From Haematobia irritans (lineage: Eukaryota; Arthropoda; Insecta; Diptera; Muscidae), in assembly GCF_050003625.1 (NCBI RefSeq), contig NC_134398.1, positions 80,074,003-80,138,002 of the forward strand: DNA of 64,000 nt, given 5' to 3'. The stretch's first letter is position 1. Each line of letters starts with the position of its first letter. Below the pieces are notes generated by a model. That model had not been told where the DNA came from, did no database searches, and worked only from the letters and a program-made list of their open reading frames with translations. The position numbers were made by a program, and so were the translations under genes. Positions 1 through 12,001 of this stretch are shown one piece after another.

Positions 1-834
1 TAAACTCGCCGTTTTCCATATTCTTTTATGTTGAACGTTTTTATGGCCATTTTCATAATAAATTATTATGGCAGTTTGACGAAGTAATTTGTATGGTAAT
101 TGTAAGTTTAAAGTTTACGTTAGCTTTTTAATATGGGGGTTAGTATTTATGATTATTGAATAGCGGAAGTTTCATAAATTAAAAAGGCGTCATACTATAG
201 ACTAATGTATTCGCAGAAAATGTTAACTGAAATCACGTGAACATTTTTTAAGACTGCATAATATATTAATCAGTCAATTACGAAGAAATGGAAAATAAAT
301 ATGGTATTTTCTCCTATCTTAATTTTTTTATTTGAAATATCTTCACGAAAATTATAGTAACAATCACCAATTTTGAAAATCAACACGATTATCAATTACA
401 AGTTTAATTGACTTTTGTCACGAAATCAATTGATTCAATTAAAAAAGTGAATGATTTTTAACATAAAATTCAATAAATTTCTTAATTGAATCAATTAATA
501 TTTTAATTTAATTTAATTTGGCTTGAAATAAAAGATATTCGTTTCTTGTAAAAATATTCAATATCTTATTTTTGTAAATAATGTTATCGACAAAAAAAAC
601 GTGCCTTGTTATATGTGTGCGTTTGTCCAACATTAACTAACACATACAATTACAATAAATAACAACTAAAGGGTGAAAAAATAAACTGGATGCGCCCAAA
701 TTTCCAAAGAATGAAAGTCTGTAGGCTAAATTAGTTTTTTTTTCTGAAAGTATACAGAATAATTAGTATTTAGTTTTCTTAACTTTCTTAAACATTACCT
801 GCATAGAATATCAAGTTGAACTCTTAGTTCCGTA
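1..834. other. AT-rich sequence, no gene
   Basis: No coding frame or RNA gene is visible. The part from about 340 to 530 is rich in AATTGATT/TCAATTAA palindromic words and resembles the sequence on both sides of the repeat at 28826-29702, so it is probably a piece of the same short TIR element. Confidence 0.5.
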
Positions 835-1135
835 TTGCAGGTTTATATTCTTGTTTTGCCGTTATGCACCCTCAAAAAAACTCGCTTCTCTAACATATGT
901 TCCAAACATATTTTGCAGGAAGCACATATATTATTGGATACTGCCGAAACATTAATATGTTTGTTTTATGTGAACATACTATATGTTTGGAAGCATTTTG
1001 AGCCCAAAAATATTATATGCTTGGAAGAATTTTCCCCAAAGAAGATTGTGCGCATTCCCTCGAAATTTTTTAGTGTAATACAAATAATGTTGAAGAAATT
1101 ATTCAATTTTATAAATTTTTTAAATTATACCTTTC

Positions 1136-1206
1136 GCCTGGACGGAGAATCGAACCGAGGACCATACAGTTTGTAATCCACCGCACTATCCACTGGGCTA
1201 CGTAGC
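1136..1206 (-). repeat. tRNA-like (SINE-head type) module, minus strand
   Basis: On the minus strand the sequence has an A-box-like TAGCCCAGTGG and a B-box-like GGTTCGATTC about 40 nt apart, with a tRNA-like 3' arm. There is no plausible complete cloverleaf and no intact anticodon arm I would trust, so I call it tRNA-derived rather than a tRNA gene. Close relatives lie at 32510-32579 (minus) and 11340-11410 (plus). Confidence 0.55.
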
Positions 1207-1278
1207 TGTTATGGTCATCAATAGACAATTATCGTTATAAGTTATATTTATGCAGCATAGTCTGCGGCGCCCACGAGC

Positions 1279-1320
1279 CTATGCATGCAAAGGGTTGTGG
1301 GTTCAATCCCTGCTCCTACC
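1279..1320 (+). repeat. Partial tRNA-like module, plus strand
   Basis: Only the 3' half remains: TGCATGCAAAGG followed by the B-box-like GGGTTCAATCCC. It diverges from the minus-strand module at 1136-1206. The A-box half is missing compared with 32706-32778. Confidence 0.45.
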
Positions 1321-1333
1321 GAACACCATTTTT

Positions 1334-2333
1334 TATACCCTCCACCACAGGATGTCATTCCGTTTGTAACACATCGAAATATTGATCTAAGATCCCATAA
1401 AGTATATATATTCTGGGTCGTGGTGAAATTCTGAGTCGATCTGAGCATGTCCGTCCGTCCGTCCGTCTGTTGAAATCACGCTAACTTCCGAACGAAACAA
1501 GCTATTGACTTGAAACTTGGCACAAGTAGTTGTTATTGATGTAGGTCGGATGGTATTGCAAATGGGCCATATCGGTCCACTTTTACGTATAGCCCCCATA
1601 TAAACGGACCCCCAAATTTGGCTTGCGAGGCCTCTAAGAGAAGCAAATTTTATCCGATCCGGCTGAAATTTGGTACATGGTGTTAGTATATGGTCTCTAA
1701 CAACCATGCAAAAATTGGTCCACATCGGTCCATAATTATATATAGCCCCCATATAAACCGATCCCCAGATTTGGCTGGTGGAGCCTCTAAGAGAAGCATA
1801 TTTCATCCAATCCGGCTGAAATTTGGTACATGGTGTTGGTATATGGTCTCTAACAAGCATGCAAAAATTGGTCCACATCGGTCCATAATTATATATAGCC
1901 CCCATATAAACCGATCCCCAGATTTGGCTTGAGGAGCCTCAAAGAGAAGCAAATTTCATCCGATCCGGCTGAAATTTGGTACATGATGTTGGTATATGGT
2001 CTCTAACAACCATGCAAAATTGGTCCACATCGGTCCATAATTATATATAGCCCCCATATAAACCGATCACCCGATTTGGCTTGCAGAGCCTCTAAGAGAA
2101 GCAAATTTTATCCGATCCGGCTGAAATTTGGTACATGGTGTTAGTATATGGTCTCTAACAACCATGCAAAAATTGGTCCGTATCGGTCCATAATTATATA
2201 TAGCCCCCTTATAAACCGATCACCAGATTTGACCTCCGGAGCCTCTAAGAGAAGCAAATTTTATCCGATCCGGCTGAAATTTGGTACATGGTGTTAGTAT
2301 ATGGTCTCTAACAACCATGCCAAAAGTGGTCCA
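1334..2333 (+). repeat. Family D (GTCY)n interspersed repeat, left part
   Basis: Starts with TATACCCTCCACCA, has the conserved block ending in a GTCCGTCCGTCCGTCTG proto-microsatellite (about 1449-1470), then four to five tandem degenerate units of about 150-160 bp with the word TATAGCCCCCATATAAACCG. Frames across it are open only because the units lack stops; they show no known protein. The right end of the same copy is at 5196-5391, beyond the inserted family C element. The (TA)n plus (GTCY)n layout resembles Drosophila mini-me/DINE-1 (Helentron-associated) repeats; that link is inference. Confidence 0.75.
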
Positions 2334-2988
2334 TACACTGAAAAAACAGTGAACCCTTTTCCATTGCAAAATGAACTAAACTGTAGTAATATTGACCATG
2401 ATTTAGCCCTTAAGATTTTTTTCAAGTTGTCTAGTTTATAATTTTCTTAAATTTTAGTTCATCTATAACATTGTATTTTAGTTCATTTTTACAACACCAT
2501 AAGATTTATATACCCCTACCAAGTTTAAATTCTTTTGGTTTACTTGCTTATTTTGTGGGAAACCCGATAATAAAAATTGGTTTACAGTCTCTTTAAAATG
2601 TCGACAACTAAACTATTTTTAAATCAATCCTTCCACAGTACAGAGAAATTAAATAATTAAAGGAACAACAAATCGTTTTACTATTATGAAAATGTTCATA
2701 CATTAAAATTAAACTTTCTTTAAGCAAAAGTACTTTATTATAAAAACTTATGATGAAAGTTCTTAATACAATGTTTTTTGTGAATAAAAATTATGACCAC
2801 GTGGAACAGAGAGTAGTTCATTTGAACTCGCTGTTTGGACATTTTGACTTATCCTTTTTTTATTCATCGTAGGTAATTTTTCACATATCTTGCTGGAAAA
2901 AAATGGAAGCAATAATGAAAATTGTTAAAAATTAACACCATGTAATGAAATATAAGTTTTTAATTCTTTATATTAGCTTGTAACTTAC

Positions 2989-3065
2989 CATATTTGGGGG
3001 CATTTTATCAAATGGTGTAAGGAATTCAACTTTTCTTTGGAAAACGTATCTCATAAAATTTGTAC
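2989..3065 (-). other. Exon-like segment inside family C (minus strand)
   Basis: On the minus strand the acceptor CTAATTGTTTCAG precedes 77 nt that end at the donor ATATG/GTAAGT. One frame is open across it (25 codons, ending ..TPFDKMPPNM). The other family C copy has a 77-nt segment at 12660-12736 with the same two splice sites and the same open frame, three residues changed. Known: fly introns use GT-AG. Inference: a captured or decayed spliced gene. Confidence 0.4.
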
Positions 3066-4265
3066 CTGAAACAATTAGAGAAATAATGAAGTATTTTATA
3101 TAAACTTATAAAACTGTGTTGTTATCGATGTGAAGGATATAATAAAATAAATATTCTAGTTGAAAGAAAGGCAAAGTTTTAATATAAAACTTACCAATTC
3201 TCTATTAAATTGTACACTGAGGGGAAATATAAAAAGTTGTCCAAATTTATTTGGGTTACTCTGAAATTAAATATATATTTTTTACATTAATTAAAATTAT
3301 TAAATAGGTTTCCAAAAAATCTAATGAAAAAAATAATAATATGCATAAAAATATTATGGTTAACCCTAGACAGTCATCATTTGTCAAAATTACGACACGT
3401 AATTTCATTTTCGATTTAAAATGCATTTTAGTCTTTTGGAAAATGGTAAATTTAAGTTATACTAATTCGACCGTTTTATGAATTTTTGTGTTATACTACT
3501 TAAAACCAAATTGAATAAGAAAATAAATTCAAGTTTGGTTCACTTTTTCGCTCACGATGAAAATTATAGCGTCTTGAAATGAGCCGTAGTCAAAATGACG
3601 AAGGATGACGCTAATGTACAAAAAATAAGGATGACTGTACAGGGTTAAAAGAAAGTTAAGGAATCCTTACCAATTCACTATTAAATTACAAGCAAATTTC
3701 CAAATTTTTAAGGGGTTATTCTGAAATTAAATATTTGTTTTTTACATTAAAAATATAACATTGGTTTCCAAAAAATTTGATTAAAAAAATACTAACATAA
3801 GGTATTAAAAACCTGTAATTTTGATGATAAAAAGGTCATAAAAACGTAAATATTCTAGTTGAAAGAAAGCCAATTTTTAAAAGAAAACTTACCAATGCTC
3901 TATTTTTTAAATTTGTTTGAATCCATCTGGAGTATCTCTGAAATTAAATATTGCTTTTACAACAAAGAAAAACATTAAACTGGTTTCCAAAAAAATTAAT
4001 TAACAAATAATAATATACATAAAAAATATTATTTTTAAAAGAAATCCATATTAAAAAAATACTTACCAATTTATGACTAAACTGTACGCTGAGATATAAC
4101 AAAAATTTTCCAAATTCATCTGGAATTGAATATTAATTTTTTACATTGAATAATGAAAATTTCAATACACCTTCAATTCCAACATATTTTACTAAATATT
4201 CTTAATAACTTTTTTCTAAACTACCGATAAAATATTAATAACTTTCATTTAAAAGGTTTAATAAA

Positions 4266-4407
4266 CAAACACCAATATATGTCTCAAAAATCCAAAATAT
4301 TCCATGCCTTTATATTCCCTTGTTGCATACCTGCTTAAAAGATGCAACAACCCACGCCAACTGTACAACTGAAGCATGCCAAACAAAACCAAGCAAAGCC
4401 AAAACAT
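4266..4407 (-). other. Small ORF / first-exon candidate inside family C
   Basis: On the minus strand an ATG at 4405-4407 opens a frame beginning MFWLCLVLFGMLQLY, strongly hydrophobic like a signal or membrane segment. It passes an AGCAG/GTATGC donor-like site. Read unspliced it is about 49 codons. The family C copy 2 keeps the frame around 13845-13870, with one in-frame 6-bp duplication. If the donor is used it leaves two nucleotides of a codon, which fits the phase of the repeated exon-like modules upstream on the plus coordinates. No family is recognised. Confidence 0.3.
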
Positions 4408-5195
4408 CCCTACAACAACAAAAACACATGTGCCTTTATTGAAAACAACACCTCATCCAGCCAAAAACCATCAACGAATAACAAACACACGCACACACAA
4501 ACCACTAAATGAACAAAAATAAAAACAACCCGACGCTCATGTATACACAACAAAACTCAAGTAACATCATCTTTACATTAATCACATTCCACTATTCCGA
4601 TAAAGATCTCTGTACTACGCATTAGTTCATCGCATCTGCTGACAATTTACTCTAAGAATAATATTCGTAAAGGCACACCAGTTTATGAACGATGAAACGT
4701 TTAACTTAAAGTTTGCAAAATTTTCATGAAATGTTATCTACCATTTTTGACGAAAACGTCTATAAATTTAATTACATGTGAACTAAAAATATTTCATAGG
4801 GTAATTTTTTACCAACAATTATTAACTATAGGAATTTTCAGTAAGACATTGCTATCCACTTTCAAGTTCATTTTTCGTAAAAAAATATTTTCTCATACAA
4901 AAAAATCTCATAGTAAATTGCACTTATTATTTAGAAAATACTTTACATTTCACAAGTAGTTTTATAGCATGACAAACGAATTTTTAACTACCAGTTAAGA
5001 AATTTTTTAAGGAAATTTCCATCGTATTTTGTAGGCCATGAACTAAACGATTGCTACTTAGAATTTGTAAAATTTCCTCTCGAGTAGTTAATTTTCGTTG
5101 AAGATACGAAAAATGAACTAAAATTCTGGAAAATTCTTGTAATAAATTATTGTAAAAATCTTCTTAAATTTACGAGACACTTTTTTTTCTGTGTA

Positions 5196-5391
5196 TCAGT
5201 CCATAATCACTTATAGCCCCCATATAAACCGATCCCGAGATTTGGTTTTGGAGCCTCTTGGAGGAGCAAATTTCATCCGAGTGAGTTGAAATTTGTGGAT
5301 GACAGTCTTTCGTAGAAGTTTCTACGCCATCCATGGTGGAGGGTACATAAGATTCGGCCTGGCCGAACTTACGGCCGTATATACTTGTTTT
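5196..5391 (+). repeat. Family D repeat, right end of the copy starting at 1334
   Basis: Carries the conserved D terminus: GGATGACAGTCTTTCG, CCATGGTGGAGGGTACATAA, and the hairpin-forming TTCGGCCTGGCCGAACTTA followed by CGGCCGTATATACTTG. It is separated from the left part by the family C insertion. Confidence 0.75.
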
Positions 5392-5439
5392 TAATTTACA
5401 CATTTATATTTATGCTATATTAAATTTTTATAATGAAAC

Positions 5440-7789
<2,350 letters not shown>

Positions 7790-8420
7790 TTTATTACGTT
7801 TGTCTGAATATGTTGTCTTACTCCTCGTACGTTCCGATTTCTTTTAACGAACCAAGAAAAAATTGTGTCCATAATGCCAAAATGATAAATAAAAAACATG
7901 TCCACACATACATAAAATGCTGGTTTCAAGGCGAAAACATGTTTTTTTAAATGTCTAATCTCTTTGTTCCGAATGTCCATTCTCTTTACTCCGAATACTC
8001 ATTCTAATATTCCAATTAAATAATATTTAGACTTAAGCATATCGATTTTTTCGCCTAATCATTAAAAAAATAGTTTTCCGAAACAACATACAAGCGATTT
8101 CACAGAAATTGCTCTCTTTTAATTCTCTCGCTGTGTTATACTGATATCTTTCGTCAACCCTCGCGGTTTCCATCTCTACTTTTTTCTCTATACTCTCTCT
8201 CTGTCGCTCTCTGAATAAAATACCCCAACATATATATGTTTACTCGAAATTTGTAAATTTATATATGTTTACATTCACACATATTATTTTTATGAAACAT
8301 TCATGCCCCAAACATAATATATTCTAACATATCAACATATGTGTCCCAAACATTTAGTGTTAGTTTAGGAACATTACATGTTTGCACTTAAATATATTGT
8401 GTTTTGTGTGGACGTTTAGT
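7790..8420 (-). repeat. ATATGTTTGG-type repeat (family I/H), inverted relative to 20453-21070
   Basis: Reverse complement of the left part of the element at 20453-22191: CCAAGAAAAAATTGTGTCC, the CTCTCTCTGTCGCTCTC stretch near 8195, and CCCCAAACATAATATATTC words. It has no ORF of interest. Confidence 0.6.
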
Positions 8421-8901
8421 ATAAAAAGGTGTATTAGGGAGATCGCCAAGTCAAATTTTTTGTAACAATTTATTATAAATTTTACACTCATTGAATTGGT
8501 CTGTTAAAATTTAACCCAATCAGAGATAAAAATAATGGCAAAGCAATATAATAGTTGATACACGGACGAAAAAGACAGATTTTCGAATGTTTCGGCATTA
8601 AAATTATATGTTTGGAACTCAAATATTTAAGAGCAAGAATAAAATGTTCATACAATAGTATAACATGTTTGGGATACATATGTATGCTAATATGTTATAA
8701 CATATTATGTTTGGGACATTGCATTTTCTTAAATACAATGTCTCTGGATGCAGACATATATTCATTTAAAAATTTCGAATAAACATATATATGTTTATAA
8801 ACCTCATAGAACGAGAGAGAATAGTTAAAAAAAACAAAGACGACAACGGAGATAGATAACAAAAGACTACAACATAACAAAGTTAGAAATGAAAATATAT
8901 A

Positions 8902-10558
8902 CAGTGGCGGACTTAAGTATTCACACAGCGACATTTTAAAGGAAAAGTTCCTTATAATTTTTAAATAAAAGTCGTTAGTTCATTAATGTCTTCGAGAAAA
9001 ATTTTATGCAATATATTACTTACTTAAATTTGAGGTGAAATTTAAGCAAAGTATAAACTATCAAACAAGACAGCCCAAAAAAGTAAAAAGAGGACGATTT
9101 CAGATGGACTAAAGTATTCACACTCTCGTAGTTATGGTCTCAAAAACCCTTCTATCCGAATATAATTCGTTAAATATGGCAATACTTTTATGTGACGAAA
9201 TAGGGAAACCCCCGTAGACTTCTATTATCAATGAGTGAAGTGTATTAAATAGCTAATGCTGGGAAAATGGGCCGAAAACAAAAGGAAACTACAGAAGCTG
9301 AAAGAAAAATTATTTTGGACCTCTATAAACAAAATAAATCGTATGCAGAGATCGGAACAATTTTGAATCGAAGTCGTTTTACAATATGCAGCATTGTAAA
9401 ACGTTTCAAAGACTCTGCAGATTTCATAAATATGGAACGCTCTGTACGGCCACGAAAGTTAACTGCCAGAGAAGAAGCTCAGATTGTGAGAAAAATTAAA
9501 AAGGACCCAAAAATAACTTCTACTCAAGTGACTGCGGAGTGCTTAGAAGAGATGGATAAAGAAATACATCCAAAAACGGTGCGCAGGACCCTCCATCGTG
9601 CTGGTTATAGCTCTAGAGTAGCGAGGAAAAAACCACTCATCAGCAAAACAAATAAATCCAAACGGCTTAACTTCGCAAAAATGTATAGAAACGAGCCAGA
9701 GAACTTTTGGAATGAAGTTATATTCTCAGAAGAGAGTAAATTTAACATTTTTCAATCGGATGGAAGAGTTCGCATTTGGAGACGGCCGAATACGGAGTTA
9801 GAAAAATATAATGTGGTCAGCACGGTCAAACATGGTGGAGGAGGGGTCATGGTATGGGGCTGTATATCGTCAGCAGGTGTGGGGAACTTGGTTTTCATCG
9901 ATGGTAAAATGGATAAAACAGTATACCTCAATATTTTGAAAGAAAACCTGTTACAAAGCGCGGCGAAGTTGGGTCTTGGAGAAAGTTTACACTTTCAACA
10001 GGACAATGATCCCAAACACACCGCCCACGACGTACGAATGTGGATAGCCTATCATGTACCCCACATTCTCCCGACCCCTCCACAATCTCCTGACATGAAT
10101 CCCATAGAACATTTATGGGACGAATTGGGAAAACGTGTAGGAAAGCTGCAAATAACAAGCAAGACTCAATAGAAAGAAGCCCTGATACAAGAATGGCAAA
10201 AAATTGGGTCCGATGTCACAAAAAAGTTAGCACATTCAATGCCAAGAAGATTGGAAGAAGTCATAAAGAAGAGAGGTTACTCAACAAAATACTAAATTTT
10301 CAGAATATACGTAATTTCATTTAAAACCGTACAATTGTGTGAATACTTATGTCTCCTTAAAAACTTGCCTGGAACTAAAAATTTGCTTTTTTCTTTTTAT
10401 TTTCATTTCACAAATCAAATATTTCTTTAAATAAAGATAAATAATAAATGAATACAAAATTTCGTTTAATATATTACTGGGCTATCTATTTTTATTTAAA
10501 CAATTTTGAAGACAAAACATGAAATCTTTTACTGTGTGAATATTTTTGTCCGTCACTG
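8902..10558 (+). mobile_element. Tc1-family transposon, 1657 bp, near full length
   Basis: Flanked by TA/TA (8900-8901, 10559-10560). The left TIR CAGTGGCGGAC..TATTCACAC and right TIR CAGTGACGGAC..TATTCACAC are inverted. Each end has a second internal copy of the binding-type repeat (about 9104-9123 and 10337-10356, core AGTATTCACAC), i.e. an IR/DR arrangement. It encodes one transposase ORF with a single nonsense codon. It lies inside the small TIR element at 8561-10618. Confidence 0.9.
9267..10295 (+). pseudogene. Tc1-type DD34E transposase with one premature stop
   Basis: DNA cut-and-paste transposase. Residues 1-60 form a helix-turn-helix (IGTILNRSRFTICSIVKRF) and a second DNA-binding region follows to about 120 with the linker RPRKLT. 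The catalytic core shows VIFSEESKF (E155 where the family has Asp), FQQDNDPKHTA (D246) and NPIEHLWDELGKR (E281), giving the 34-residue D-E spacing. The frame stops at TAG 10170-10172 after 301 residues. Reading past it in the same frame gives 40 more family-like residues to TAA at 10293-10295, so about 342 residues in all, the usual Tc1 length. The lesions seen are this nonsense codon and the Asp-to-Glu change at the first catalytic position. Each could come from a single base change. The start fits the family N-terminus. Confidence 0.9.
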
Positions 10559-11163
10559 TATACTTGAAGCAGAATATGTTTGGTAGTATATGTTACAGAG
10601 GCGATTTTTTTAAGGGTGTATTATATTGATGATTAGAAATACTTTGTAAATTCTAGAAATAAAAAATATAAATGGAAAATACATATTTTTGTTATGGGAT
10701 GTTTTTAAAAATTTTAAGGTATAAAATTTTACCGCTTCGTAGAGTGCGTAATGCAGCTCATTAGGTTGTTTATCTCTACTTGGACCAATAGGAAAAAGGC
10801 GAGTAAAACAAAAATGGAACTTTGTTTGCAAATGCTACACGCAAAGAACAAAAACGTTTGGAAAACGTGTACCGAAAACGTTTTTCTTTTGTTAGAGTTT
10901 TTTGAATTGCTTCGAAAATTTTAAACTATTATCACCAAAAAAAATTCGTTTGTTACAAAATTTTTATTTTTTCAATAAAAAAAGTTATATTTAAAACAAC
11001 AACACAGTCCATTTCGTTTATATCAAACACTGTTCTTTTCTGACTTTAGGTCTTTAATAAGACACATTTTACAGTTCAAAATTTAATAAAGTGCAATGTA
11101 ATGTTGAAAATTTTTTCGGAATCTTTCGAACATATCTGGAATATATGTGAAAAAAAAACTTTG

Positions 11164-11226
11164 GTCGAAGCAGGGATCGAACACACGACCCTTGGCATGC
11201 AAGTCGGACGTAGCAACCAATGCCAA
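11164..11226 (-). repeat. tRNA-like module, minus strand
   Basis: On the minus strand it has the B-box-like GTTCGATCCC and the CTTGCATGCCAAGG arm; the A-box region is degenerate. It pairs with the plus-strand module at 11340-11410. Confidence 0.5.
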
Positions 11227-11339
11227 ACTAAATGTTTGTTTCTGTTAAATAAACTTTGTTTATTCGGTTCGTGGGCGCCGCAAGCTATGCTATATAAATA
11301 TAACTTATATGGATAATTATCTATTGATGACCATAACAG

Positions 11340-11410
11340 GTACATAGCTCAGTAGTTAGTGTGTTGGCTTACAAAGTGCATGGTCCGCGGTTCGATTCTC
11401 CGTCCAGGCG
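11340..11410 (+). repeat. tRNA-like module, plus strand
   Basis: GTACATAGCTCAGTAGTTAG supplies an A-box-like TAGCTCAGTAG, and GGTTCGATTC is a good B box. The spacing is tRNA-like and the length about 71 nt. This is the best preserved tRNA-like unit in the window, but the acceptor ends do not pair fully, so I treat it as repeat-borne. Confidence 0.55.
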
Positions 11411-11734
11411 AAAGGTAAAAAAAAAATTTAAAATTTATAAAATCGTATAATTTCTTCTACATTGTTGGTATTACAGGAAAAGGTGTTAAGAACTAAAAAA
11501 CTTCGTGGATGTGAGAAAGATGTGAGGGAAAATGCAATTAGCAAGAAAACAATGTTTTTTTTTGAGTTAGTCTTTATGAAATTGTTTTTACATCCTGGAA
11601 AAGAATAAACGTTTATCACAAAAAGTATATACTTTTCTTCCAAATACACTTCCTTACAGCGAAAAGCAAATGAGAAACGAACTTTGTTTGTCTAAAATTT
11701 CGTTTGGGAGGAAAGAATTATTTTTTTGCGTGTA

Positions 11735-11937
11735 GACTCCCTATATATATGTCGATCAAGAACTGAATTATATTCGTGTTTAATCAGCCTTTTTTTCTAA
11801 TATATACCCCGTGTGGACTAACTACAATTTAGAAGACGATATTAGGTAGTTTTAAGATACTTTGCCATCGGTATTACAACAACCCAAGTAATTCGATTGT
11901 GGATGACAGTCTTTATTCGAACTTTTTACGCAATCCA
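11735..11937 (+). repeat. Family D repeat, distal part, interrupted
   Basis: Contains the D distal words GACTAACTACAATTTAGAAG and GATTGTGGATGACAGTC and breaks off at CAATCCATG. The D terminus resumes at 15765 after the family F element. Confidence 0.7.
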
Positions 11938-12001
11938 TGCACCGAAAATAAAAGTAAACAGAGTGATAGTAGGTATTTATAATTTGTTTTATATGAAAAT
12001 A

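Larger units (their letters stand above)
868..1333 (-). repeat. Truncated ATATGTTTGG-type repeat carrying two tRNA-like modules
   Basis: The left edge CACCCTCAAAAAAACTCGC is the outer end of a family (local label I/K) also seen at 20453-22191, 32105-33110 and 59960-60930. It is followed by AACATATGTTCCAAACATAT-type words and then two tRNA-like modules pointing away from each other. It stops where the D repeat begins at 1334, so it is truncated. Confidence 0.6.
2336..5193. mobile_element. Family C TIR element, copy 1 (non-autonomous, 2858 bp)
   Basis: Ends are CACTGAAAAAACAGTG on the left and the inverse of CACAGAAAAAAAAGTGTC on the right, flanked by TA/TA (2334-2335 and 5194-5195). Removing it restores the D repeat word GTCCATATCAGTCCATAATC, which fixes the boundaries. 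No transposase is present. The interior holds about four degenerate tandem modules with AACTTACC words (minus-strand 5' splice sites), an exon-like segment at 2989-3065, and a less AT-biased segment at about 4320-4560. A second copy is at 12002-14714. Confidence 0.8.
8561..10618. mobile_element. Short family I TIR element, split by the Tc1 transposon
   Basis: Left end CACGGACGAAAAAGACAG and right end (inverted) CACCCTTAAAAAAATCGC, with TA on both sides (8559-8560, 10619-10620). Without the Tc1 insertion at 8902-10558 it is about 400 bp. It contains ATATGTTTGGGA words and no coding region of its own. Confidence 0.6.
10838..11732. mobile_element. 895-bp TIR element carrying a divergent tRNA-like pair (family K)
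   Basis: The left end CACGCAAAGAACAAAAACG and right end (inverted) CACGCAAAAAAATAATTC are flanked by TA/TA (10836-10837, 11733-11734). There is no transposase. Two tRNA-like modules lie at 11164-11226 (minus) and 11340-11410 (plus). The interior matches 21420-21900 and 32480-33100, so the internal core is shared by several larger copies. Confidence 0.65.

Noticed and set aside
1387..1905. 172-codon minus-strand frame (and similar ones at 6330-6887, 7008-7346, 46023-46469)
   Set aside because: They run across the tandem units of D repeats; the predicted peptides repeat MGAIYNYGPMWTNFC-like words in step with the ~160-bp unit and change with unit number. They are repeat artefacts.
11340..11410. 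A genuine tRNA gene
   Set aside because: A and B boxes are good but the acceptor stem does not close and the same module recurs inside repeat copies with its partner; a SINE-like origin fits better.
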